From Crocinitomicaceae bacterium (GTDB lineage: Bacteria; Bacteroidota; Bacteroidia; Flavobacteriales_D; Crocinitomicaceae), in NCBI GenBank assembly GCA_030830205.1, contig JAURNL010000033.1, forward strand, positions 1 through 64,000: DNA of 64,000 bases, written 5' to 3'. The position numbers and the translations under genes are program-made. Under the pieces are notes generated by a model, which searched no databases, was not told the DNA's origin, and saw nothing but the letters and a program-made list of their open reading frames with translations. Below are positions 19,658-28,305 of this stretch, in pieces (the first letter of the stretch is position 1; each line of letters opens with the position of its first letter).

Positions 19658-22600
19658 ATGAAAAAAACATCTTTTGCTTTTATTGCCTTGCTATGCACGC
19701 TATTTCTTGGAATCATCTGGACCATTATTCCCAACCAAAAATCTAAATATGATCCATATCAAAAGCTTTTTCAAGATAACCGGACGCCTAAGTTTATTGG
19801 TCAACTTGACTCCGTTTCTCAAATACCCATCCTTGCGCTGAAAGGCCCAAAGAATGAAAGGCTCCAAATCAGGTCTTTGAAAATGACTTCTTACCTTGAA
19901 GATGGTTTTTCAAGAACCCGATACGATTTAATACTCCGCAACCCTTATGATAAAACGCTGGAGGCAGAATTTCAATTCCCGCTACAAGAAGGTCAAACCT
20001 TGAGTCATTTTGCATTAGAAGTGAATGGTGAACTCAGACCAGCCGTAGCTGTTGAAAAACAAAAAGCGCGTATTGCTTATGAGGCTACTGTCAGACGAGG
20101 TGTTGATCCGGGGCTAGTTGAAAAAGTAGCAGGAAATATTTTTAAAATGCGCGTATTTCCATTGCTGCCAAGTGCATCCAAACACATCCAATTTGAGGTG
20201 CTTACTGTTTTAAAGCAAGATGCTAACCATGCATATTTTAATTTACCGATGAAGACGCAAGATCCGATAGGTCGATTTGAATTTAATGCAATTACTTATC
20301 ATTCAGGAAAAGCACAAATATTAAAACATTTAACGTCGCTAAATAGCTGCTTAGATACACAGGTTAAGTTGCGGACCAATTTGCCGTTGATCACGCAACC
20401 AAAAGTGAATATCATCGGGAAATATGCCTATCTAAATACCAATTTGAGCCTTCCCCATAAATATGCGCGTAAAAAGGCACCAAAATGTTTAACTGTTTGT
20501 TGGGATGTCTCGGGGTCGAGATCACAGCGCACGATTCAAAAAGAAAAGGAGCTCTTAAAAGATTATCTCAAATGGATTAATAAAGGAAAGCTAGAACTCC
20601 TCTTTTTTGCCCATCAAGTCATTGAAAAAATAGAATTACCTATACAGAATGGACGTGTTGTAGCGCTTGATGCTTTATTGGATAAGCATAGTTATGATGG
20701 AGGCTCAGCACTATCTTGCTTATCCTTTGGTCCAATGCGAGGAGATGAAATATTATTATTTTCTGATGGTTTAAATACCATTGGTTCGGACCAGTTGAAG
20801 TTAGGAAAAGCAGCCATTTATCCAATAGTCAACAGCGAACAATTGGAGCGTGGATATCTGCAAAATTTAGCCCAAAGTACTGGTGGAACCCTTTTAAACT
20901 TGCGTCAGCAGTCAATAGACATAGCTTTAAAATTACTTCAAAGGAAATACCTTCGTTTTTTGGGATTCAAAGAACAATCCGATAGTATTTCATATTATCA
21001 GTCTGCAATAGATCCTGCATCTCAGCGAATAATGTTGAGTATTCAAATGCCTAAAAACCAAAATAAGCTCACTGCCCAATTTGGCCTAGATCAGCAACAT
21101 ATTCTCTCTGAAAAAAAGATGGTATTCAACGGAAATAAGTCTATTGCCAAAGGCAATACCCAATACAAGCGTTGGGCAATTGCCAAATTGAATAAATTAG
21201 AAGAACAACCTGAACGTTTTCAAAAGGAAATTTGTGCCTTAGGTGTCAAACATAAACTCGTAAGTTCGGCAAGCTCGTTATTGGTGCTAGATTCACTCGC
21301 TGACTATCTAGAATTTAGGATTGTGCCACCCAAATCTATGCAGCAAGCTTATTTCAAGGCTATTCAAAAAATGGATAAAAAGGATGCTTCGCTTAAAGAA
21401 GATCACATGAAATTTGTTAAAAAAGAATGGAAGTCATTTCAGAAGTGGTACTGGAATAATCCTAGAAAACAGAAGCGAGCAAAAGTGGAAAATGTGGCTA
21501 GAAGAACTGAGGTTGTTCATGGAGATTTGCAGCAGGGAGTTCCACCACCACCTGTGACGGCAAATGAAGTCCAAGAATCAGAAGACACCGCTGAACAAGT
21601 CGTTGATGAACAAATTAGACTTAGTTTAAATCCAATACTTGGAGGAACGACCTACAATTGGTCCTCATCGAGCGCCTTCATAGATCATAGTTTCGAATCA
21701 ATAGGATCGGCACAAATAGGTAGTTATACAAGCACGGTTACTTCGAATGGAAATTCGGTTTCCATGCCAACAGCCCCTTCAGCAACTATTGCCGTGGCGC
21801 CATGGAATCCGAAAACACCTTATATGCGCAGTTTGAGGAAATATCCGAAAGAAAAGGCCTATGCTCACTACCTCACCTTGCGCTCCAAATATGCACAACA
21901 GCCCTCGTTTTATGTAGATGTTTGTGATTTTTTCTTGGCAAGAAACATGCGTCCTGAAGCATTGCGTATTCTGACCAATTTAGCAGAATTGCGCCTGAAA
22001 GATCCTGAATTATTGCGTGTGTTAGCCCGGAAATTGTTGCAATTAAAAGCTAAGAGACTAGCTCTTTCAATTTTTAAAACGATTATTCAGATCAGGCCTG
22101 AAGAGCCACAATCTTATCGTGATTATGGTATGGCATTGGCTGAAGTCGGTAATTATAATGAAGCGGTTCATCAGCTCTATAAGGTGGTGAAACATCCCTA
22201 TGATAGCCGCTTTGCAGGCATCCATCTGATTGTGCTCAATGAAATCAATCATCTCATTGCACAGCACCCTAAACAAATTAAAACAAATGAAATACCTTCA
22301 GCACTTCTGGTACAGTTACCAATGGATATGCGCATAGTATTAAATTGGGATGCGGATAACACCGATGTTGACCTTTGGGTTACCGAACCCAATCAGGAGA
22401 AATGTATGTATAGCTACAAAAACACAACAAATGGAGGGCGTATTTCTAATGACTTTACTCAAGGTTATGGTCCTGAGGAGTATCTGATTCGCAAAGCACC
22501 AAAAGGCACTTATTTGATTCAGGCACATTATTATGGAAACCACAGGCCTTCCTTGAGTGGAAAAGCCATTTTAACGGTGCAACTATATCAATACTTTGGT

Positions 22601-22684
22601 ACGCCTTACGAAATTAAACGTGAGTTTACTAGGCGTTTATCTCAGGTAGACGAAGAAATCAATTTGGCAACGTTTGAATTCTAA
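19658..22684 (+). CDS. VIT domain + von Willebrand factor A + TPR + DUF2135 (YfaP-like) protein
   Basis: VIT-like YDLILRNPYDKTLEAEFQFPLQEGQTLSHFALEVNGEL; VWA-like CLTVCWDVSGSRSQRTIQKEKELLKDYL; TPR-like region near residues 730-850; C-terminal MDMRIVLNWDADNTDVDLWVTEPNQEKCMYSYKNTTNGGRISNDFTQGYGPEEYLI. Confidence 0.8.
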   Translation: MKKTSFAFIALLCTLFLGIIWTIIPNQKSKYDPYQKLFQDNRTPKFIGQLDSVSQIPILALKGPKNERLQIRSLKMTSYLEDGFSRTRYDLILRNPYDKTLEAEFQFPLQEGQTLSHFALEVNGELRPAVAVEKQKARIAYEATVRRGVDPGLVEKVAGNIFKMRVFPLLPSASKHIQFEVLTVLKQDANHAYFNLPMKTQDPIGRFEFNAITYHSGKAQILKHLTSLNSCLDTQVKLRTNLPLITQPKVNIIGKYAYLNTNLSLPHKYARKKAPKCLTVCWDVSGSRSQRTIQKEKELLKDYLKWINKGKLELLFFAHQVIEKIELPIQNGRVVALDALLDKHSYDGGSALSCLSFGPMRGDEILLFSDGLNTIGSDQLKLGKAAIYPIVNSEQLERGYLQNLAQSTGGTLLNLRQQSIDIALKLLQRKYLRFLGFKEQSDSISYYQSAIDPASQRIMLSIQMPKNQNKLTAQFGLDQQHILSEKKMVFNGNKSIAKGNTQYKRWAIAKLNKLEEQPERFQKEICALGVKHKLVSSASSLLVLDSLADYLEFRIVPPKSMQQAYFKAIQKMDKKDASLKEDHMKFVKKEWKSFQKWYWNNPRKQKRAKVENVARRTEVVHGDLQQGVPPPPVTANEVQESEDTAEQVVDEQIRLSLNPILGGTTYNWSSSSAFIDHSFESIGSAQIGSYTSTVTSNGNSVSMPTAPSATIAVAPWNPKTPYMRSLRKYPKEKAYAHYLTLRSKYAQQPSFYVDVCDFFLARNMRPEALRILTNLAELRLKDPELLRVLARKLLQLKAKRLALSIFKTIIQIRPEEPQSYRDYGMALAEVGNYNEAVHQLYKVVKHPYDSRFAGIHLIVLNEINHLIAQHPKQIKTNEIPSALLVQLPMDMRIVLNWDADNTDVDLWVTEPNQEKCMYSYKNTTNGGRISNDFTQGYGPEEYLIRKAPKGTYLIQAHYYGNHRPSLSGKAILTVQLYQYFGTPYEIKREFTRRLSQVDEEINLATFEF

Positions 22685-22687
22685 TCT

Positions 22688-25600
22688 TTATTCTTTAATG
22701 AATTGAATGAGTCCACTTTGACTACCGTCATAAATGCCTAAGTAATAGGTTCCAGCTGCAATTTTTTGACTCAATTCAATTGTTTGTTTAACATTTCCGT
22801 CTGAAATATTGAGTAAAAAATCAGCAATGTGTTGACCTTGTGTATTAAAGAGTTTCGCTTCTAAAGTAGTGCCACGCACACCACTTATTTGAATTTCAAA
22901 GATTCCTTTGTTTGGGTTTGGGTACAATTCAAGCAGTGCATAGCTTAATTCAGTTAGACTAGAAGTATTCACTGTAACCTCAATGGTACTCATGCAGCCA
23001 TTATTATCTTTTACATAACAAGTATAAGTACCAATACCTAAATTTGCAAAGAAAGACCCAGAATAATAAGTCTGACCATCTATAGAGTAGGTGTATGGGG
23101 AATTACCTCCACTTGCACTCAATGCAATAGTGCCGTCATTTCCATTGGAAACTGTGGTGTTGGCACTTAAAACGAGTGCATTAGGCTCAGTTATTGTACT
23201 TGTAAAAGCTTGCTGACAGCCGTTTGCATCTGTTGCAGTAAGCATATATGTTCCTTCACTTAAGTTATTAAAGACAGGAGTGGTGCTCGCAGTACCACCA
23301 TTGATTAAATAAGTATAAGGACTTGTTCCGCCGCTTACTTGTGCGTTCAAAATTCCATCGTTAGACCCATTACAACTGATCATTGTGGGAATCATACTTA
23401 CGCTAAGAGGATCTGGCTCTGTTATGGTATAATAAATGGTTGTCGAACAGCCATTTGCATCAATAACACCAATGGTGTAAACACCCGCGCCAAGGTTTAT
23501 AAATGTGTTACTGGCCTGGTCTGCACCATTATCTATAGAAAAGCTGTAAGGAGCACTACCACCTGAGGGGTTCACGACCAAATTAGCAGTTTGGTATCCA
23601 GCACATGCGATAGTGGCGGTTTGATTGATATTCGCATTTATTGTAGTTGTAGCGCTTATTGAAACTGAGTCTGATACTGTACAGCCTTGATTGTCAAACA
23701 CCGTATAAGCATAAGTTCCAGCGGCAAGGTCGTTGAAGGTATTAGCGTTTTGTGGCGAACCGTTCGCTAAAGCGTAGGTGTAAGGACCACTTGAACCAGT
23801 AACTTGTAGTTCTAAAACGCCATTGCTTGAATTACAGCTGGGTTGTTGGTTTACAAGGGCCGTAACGCTCATCGTGCTAGAGCCAATGACATTAATGTCT
23901 AATGTGTAGTTGTCGTTGCAAGTATTTTGATCAACACCTGAGCCATTCACATTAGCTAAGCTTAAATAGACGTTGTTTGAACCTGTTTGAAGACCAGTGA
24001 TGAATAAGTAAACGGTATCGATGGTTTGGTATGTCGATAGGTTGTTGCTGGTATAAGACTGCGTGATGGGATTCGAAGAACCAACTTGCCCCGAAATTTC
24101 AAATGAATTACAATTATTGAGACCACGGTTTTCAATGACTACAGCAATTTGCGTACTTGTACCGCAAATTCCGCTCGATTGAGTAGTGTATGCATCTAGG
24201 ATGGCTATATCTAGGCTGTCTGGATTCATTTTGAATGCAGATACATTAGTGACAATTGCATTGTTTGAATTCATAACAACCCCTGTGTAATAGAAGGTTA
24301 ATCCATCGAAATCATCAATGCACATGTGATGGTAATCTCCCCAACGAGTGTTAGATGTGCGCGATGATAAACCTTGTTTGATCATTGTTTCGGGCAGTGT
24401 CATTTGACCTAAAGGATCGCAAGCCTTTCTACCAGTCATTTGAATAGAAGGGTAGTTTGGTGCTGTGTTTGATGAAGTGGAATACGCCATCATGATATTT
24501 CCGTATTTATCAATATTAATTGCGGGCATCCAACGATTTAAGGTTGTCCCCGGAGCATAGGTCCCTTCTTGATATAGACTCCATGAACCAGTGCTCCCCG
24601 TAGGACGGCGTAGTTCAAGCCAACGCACACCAGCTCTATTATTGCCATCAACATCCGTTGCTAAACACAAAACCATAGCTTGATGATCATTAAAGACGCG
24701 CATAGGTGCTTTGTACATAACGCATTCTCTTAGCGGATCGAGTTTTACCGTTGTTCCAGGTTGGGCAATGCATGAAAAACTAGTCAAACCACAGAGATCT
24801 GAGTCTATTTCAGTAATGGGTACATCTTGAATTTTTGCTACACTCGCTGTATTGGAGGTCCAATTAACAGTCATTTCCCAAATCTCAATCCAGTCATTTG
24901 TGGGGCTATCGGGAGACCCATTGCTATGTTTTTCATCATCACGGTGTCGAACAAATAATGGTTTTTGACCAGTAGGAGCAGCAAGATCTCCTTCTAGGTC
25001 AACAGGAGTAATGGATTGAAATCCAAATCCATTTAAAGTATAGCCAATTGGAACGCCAATAAATGGTGATGCAGCCCCAGTTAGCAATGAACTTAGTTTC
25101 ATTGCATAAACGCGAGGAGGTCCACCTTCATTGGTAGAAGCCAGTAAAGCGTCAGAACTTTCTGAAATACTCCATTTTGGATAATCTGGGAAGTTAGGAC
25201 AACTGAACTGATAAAAATAATAAGCGCCTTGTGGGTTACTTGTTTGAGAAACATATACCAATAATTTTTTTTGGGACTGCGTAGCGAATTGAGTAATAAC
25301 CCAGCGCTTGGCATTTTTATAATAGAGAATTACAGGGTCACCTAAACCAGTTACTGTTGGACTACCCAGAGATGACATGACGAGGTTTCCAGTAACTGCA
25401 GCTCCAGTTGTTTTATTGAAAATTTTAAAGGACCCACCGCTACCGGTATTTGTTCCTTGAATATAAACCGTTGAGTCTGCTTCACCAGTTGGATCGGGTG
25501 GGGAGATACCATTGCCAATACCTTGCACTTGCCAAAGTAAACTAGCAGAAGTTGTTTTTTGCTGATTTGAGCTATGTTGCTGCCAAACCCAATCTGGCTG

Positions 25601-25798
25601 ATGTGTATTAGTGCCGAGTTGGACGGGAAGTTCTCTTCCTTTGAAATTTGGAATCACTATTTCTTGCTTTGGATGACTGGTTTTTGGCGCAGGAACTAAA
25701 ATTGCTGATGACGGACTCACGTAGCCATAAAATGTAGATTCTTGAGAGAATACAATGCTTGTCATGCAAATTATACCAAAAAGATAGAGTAGTTTCAT
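22688..25798 (-). CDS. large secreted protein with C-terminal SprB-type repeats and T9SS sorting domain
   Basis: Signal peptide; repeats ITEPDPLSVSMIPTMISCNGSNDGILNAQVSGGTSPYTYLING...; tail LYPNPNKGIFEIQISG...AAGTYYLGIYDGSQSGLIQFIKE. Confidence 0.85.
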   Translation of the reverse strand: MKLLYLFGIICMTSIVFSQESTFYGYVSPSSAILVPAPKTSHPKQEIVIPNFKGRELPVQLGTNTHQPDWVWQQHSSNQQKTTSASLLWQVQGIGNGISPPDPTGEADSTVYIQGTNTGSGGSFKIFNKTTGAAVTGNLVMSSLGSPTVTGLGDPVILYYKNAKRWVITQFATQSQKKLLVYVSQTSNPQGAYYFYQFSCPNFPDYPKWSISESSDALLASTNEGGPPRVYAMKLSSLLTGAASPFIGVPIGYTLNGFGFQSITPVDLEGDLAAPTGQKPLFVRHRDDEKHSNGSPDSPTNDWIEIWEMTVNWTSNTASVAKIQDVPITEIDSDLCGLTSFSCIAQPGTTVKLDPLRECVMYKAPMRVFNDHQAMVLCLATDVDGNNRAGVRWLELRRPTGSTGSWSLYQEGTYAPGTTLNRWMPAINIDKYGNIMMAYSTSSNTAPNYPSIQMTGRKACDPLGQMTLPETMIKQGLSSRTSNTRWGDYHHMCIDDFDGLTFYYTGVVMNSNNAIVTNVSAFKMNPDSLDIAILDAYTTQSSGICGTSTQIAVVIENRGLNNCNSFEISGQVGSSNPITQSYTSNNLSTYQTIDTVYLFITGLQTGSNNVYLSLANVNGSGVDQNTCNDNYTLDINVIGSSTMSVTALVNQQPSCNSSNGVLELQVTGSSGPYTYALANGSPQNANTFNDLAAGTYAYTVFDNQGCTVSDSVSISATTTINANINQTATIACAGYQTANLVVNPSGGSAPYSFSIDNGADQASNTFINLGAGVYTIGVIDANGCSTTIYYTITEPDPLSVSMIPTMISCNGSNDGILNAQVSGGTSPYTYLINGGTASTTPVFNNLSEGTYMLTATDANGCQQAFTSTITEPNALVLSANTTVSNGNDGTIALSASGGNSPYTYSIDGQTYYSGSFFANLGIGTYTCYVKDNNGCMSTIEVTVNTSSLTELSYALLELYPNPNKGIFEIQISGVRGTTLEAKLFNTQGQHIADFLLNISDGNVKQTIELSQKIAAGTYYLGIYDGSQSGLIQFIKE

Positions 25799-25873
25799 AA
25801 GTGGGTTATTATCCGCTGAAATTATGCATTAAAAATTTAAAATTTTACACAATCCGTCTTAATTTTACCGCTT

Positions 25874-26623
25874 ATGAAGATTCTGTTGTCACCAGCTAAA
25901 TTGATGCGACCATTTTCAAGCGATTTTCAGCCTATTTTACCATTCAAAAAAGAGACTTTACTTCTTGTGAAAGAATTAAAAAAGTGGTCTATTGAAGATA
26001 TCGCTCAACGGATGAAACTATCTGAAGATAAAGCGCTCCAGACCTATAATGATATACAAAATTGGGGTAAAAAAGCAAATTTGAAAAATGCGGCACCGGC
26101 ATTATTTGCGTACATTGGAGAGGCCTTTAAAGCCCTTGGGGCAATGCAACTCAGTGAAAATGAATTGGCATATTTGCAAAATTCCTTGTACATCATGTCG
26201 GGCTTATATGGTTTAATTCAACCAAATGATTTGATTGAACCATATCGCTTAGAAATGGCTCAGCGAGGTGTAACTCCAATTGGCACATCACTATATATGT
26301 TTTGGCGGCCAACCATAGAAAAATATCTTCTCAAACAGCTTCATATCGAAGAGCAGATCCTTAACTTGGCAAGTTCAGAATATAGCGACTTGATTCAAGA
26401 TAAGCAGTTGAGAAACTGTATGATTACGCCACATTTTTTGGAAAAGACACCCAACAAATTAAAATCAGTATCTGTTTTTTCTAAGCAGGCCAGAGGTACT
26501 ATGGCACGCTGGTGCGCAGTACATTCCATCAACCATATCAATGAGGTCAAATCCTTTAAAGAGTTGGGTTATTCGTATAGTGCTCAACACTCCGATGCTT
26601 TCAATTGGATTTTTATCCGTTGA
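25874..26623 (+). CDS. yaaA: YaaA (DUF328) family peroxide stress protein
   Basis: MKILLSPAKLM, FKALGAMQLSENELAYLQNSLYIMSGLYGLIQPNDLIEPYRLEM, NLASSEYSDLI. Confidence 0.93.
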   Translation: MKILLSPAKLMRPFSSDFQPILPFKKETLLLVKELKKWSIEDIAQRMKLSEDKALQTYNDIQNWGKKANLKNAAPALFAYIGEAFKALGAMQLSENELAYLQNSLYIMSGLYGLIQPNDLIEPYRLEMAQRGVTPIGTSLYMFWRPTIEKYLLKQLHIEEQILNLASSEYSDLIQDKQLRNCMITPHFLEKTPNKLKSVSVFSKQARGTMARWCAVHSINHINEVKSFKELGYSYSAQHSDAFNWIFIR

Positions 26624-27089
26624 AACTGAAATCCGGACTCTGCTCAAGAACCTCCCAAGTATGATCAGCTAGCAGTTTGACGCTGGCCAAGTATGTCAGT
26701 TCAGCACCCGATTTTCCCCAAGCATTTGGTCCGATGAGCGAAAGCATGAGTTGTTCATTTTTTTTTCTGTAGAGGTGGTAGGTATGATTAATGAGGGGTT
26801 CAAATCGCAATTCAGTTTGATAGATATAATCTGAAATCGATTTGCGCGCTTGAATTTTTTGGGCTTGTGAAGCGAGTAACTGCATCTGCTCATAAATTTG
26901 AGAGAGTTGCATGTCGGTTTGTTGATTCATTGCGCTCAGCGCACGACCTTTGAGTTTACCCTTATCTTCTGGCTTGATGACTGCGCCGCCAACGGTATGT
27001 GCATAGGGTAGCAAATGAGGGTTTTCTGCAATTTTATCCGGATCAATAGGATTAATGAATTCTTTTTGAGCTTGTTTAGGATCTTTCAT
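26613..27089 (-). CDS. DUF2452 domain-containing protein
   Basis: FINPIDPDKIAENPHLLPYAHTVGGAVIKPEDKGKLKGRALSAMNQQTDMQLSQIYEQMQLLASQAQ; YHLYRKKNEQLMLSLIGPNAWG. Confidence 0.82.
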   Translation of the reverse strand: MKDPKQAQKEFINPIDPDKIAENPHLLPYAHTVGGAVIKPEDKGKLKGRALSAMNQQTDMQLSQIYEQMQLLASQAQKIQARKSISDYIYQTELRFEPLINHTYHLYRKKNEQLMLSLIGPNAWGKSGAELTYLASVKLLADHTWEVLEQSPDFSFNG

Positions 27090-27091
27090 AA

Positions 27092-28213
27092 TTAAACCAA
27101 TTTGCTGAGGGCTTTTCCAACTGCGGAGCCAATTGCCACACCCATTCCTCCCATACGAACACCCGCATGTACATTTTTGTTCAGGGAACGAATAAGCGGT
27201 TTTTTTTCAGTTCCAACGCTCATGATTCCAGACCACTCGTAATCAATTTCAAATGCTTGATCTGGTAAGATTTCCTCCTTTAGTTTTTGAATCAGCGCAG
27301 AGCGAATTTTATCGTTCTTTTCAAAGTCTGTAGTCGTCTCCGAAATAAAGTCTAAATGTCTTCCGCCACCCAGAAGTATGCGAGGGCCAATATCTCTGAA
27401 ATAGTAATAACCTCGATCGCTGTGAAATAGCCCCTTCACTTGGTGATGGAGCGGCTTTGTTATCAGCACTTGTGCACGGGCTGGTTGGAGGTCGTTTGGA
27501 AAATAAGATTGGGCAAATCCATTGGTGCAAATAAATAAATGGTCACCACTTATGGATCCATGGTTTGTTTCAATTTGCACGTCTATGGTATTGCTTTTCC
27601 AATTTTGTACTGTGGTTGAAAATAAAAATTGAATACCTTGCTCAATGCATAACTGATAAAGTTTGGCAATCATTTTACCCGTATCAATGCTACTTTCATA
27701 GTTATTGAAATAAGCGGTCCGATATCCTTTAAACCCAAATTTTTCTATAAATTGATTGTCTTGTCGGTAAACATTATTGAGTCCAAATCGCAATTTGAAT
27801 TGTTCGTTTAATGCTGCCAAAAAACCGCTTTCTAAAATAGGGTCATGCTCTTTTACTAAATCCCATGATCCACAATTTTGATAAGCAAGCGCTTCAAGGC
27901 CAACACGATTTTTAAGAAGCTCAAGCCCCTGTAGCCGCAGTGCAATGGTTTCCCATACTGTCTCAGAAGGCATGTGCTGAAAATCATCTTGGATCTCTGT
28001 GGGGCTTCCAAAGCAGGCAAAACCTGCGTTTTTGGTGCTTGCTCCAGTCGGTAAATAACCGCGTTCTAAAATGATTATTTTTTCTTTGGGAAACCGCTCT
28101 CGCAAGGAAAGCGCTGTTGACATCCCAACAAGTCCAGCACCTGCAATTACAAAGGTATTCCCAATAAGATATTGGTCGCGTTCCCAGTAACTCAATTGAT
28201 CGAAGTGCAGCAT
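27092..28213 (-). CDS. FAD-dependent oxidoreductase (DAO family)
   Basis: FVIAGAGLVGMSTALSLRERFPKEKIIILERGYLPTGASTKNAGFACFGSPTE; GVRMGGMGVAIGSAVGKALSKLV. Confidence 0.88.
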   Translation of the reverse strand: MLHFDQLSYWERDQYLIGNTFVIAGAGLVGMSTALSLRERFPKEKIIILERGYLPTGASTKNAGFACFGSPTEIQDDFQHMPSETVWETIALRLQGLELLKNRVGLEALAYQNCGSWDLVKEHDPILESGFLAALNEQFKLRFGLNNVYRQDNQFIEKFGFKGYRTAYFNNYESSIDTGKMIAKLYQLCIEQGIQFLFSTTVQNWKSNTIDVQIETNHGSISGDHLFICTNGFAQSYFPNDLQPARAQVLITKPLHHQVKGLFHSDRGYYYFRDIGPRILLGGGRHLDFISETTTDFEKNDKIRSALIQKLKEEILPDQAFEIDYEWSGIMSVGTEKKPLIRSLNKNVHAGVRMGGMGVAIGSAVGKALSKLV

Positions 28214-28305
28214 TTTTTTTACTCGTTGATTTTTAGCAAATTTGTGTTCGAAACAAATGTACCAAATTGCTTTAAATTGGTTCTTTTGAATAACTGTTGT
28301 TTGCC

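Noticed and set aside
22688-25798. Internal repeats considered as a CRISPR or DNA-level tandem repeat
   Set aside because: Repeats are protein-level SprB-type domains with diverged DNA; no regular spacers
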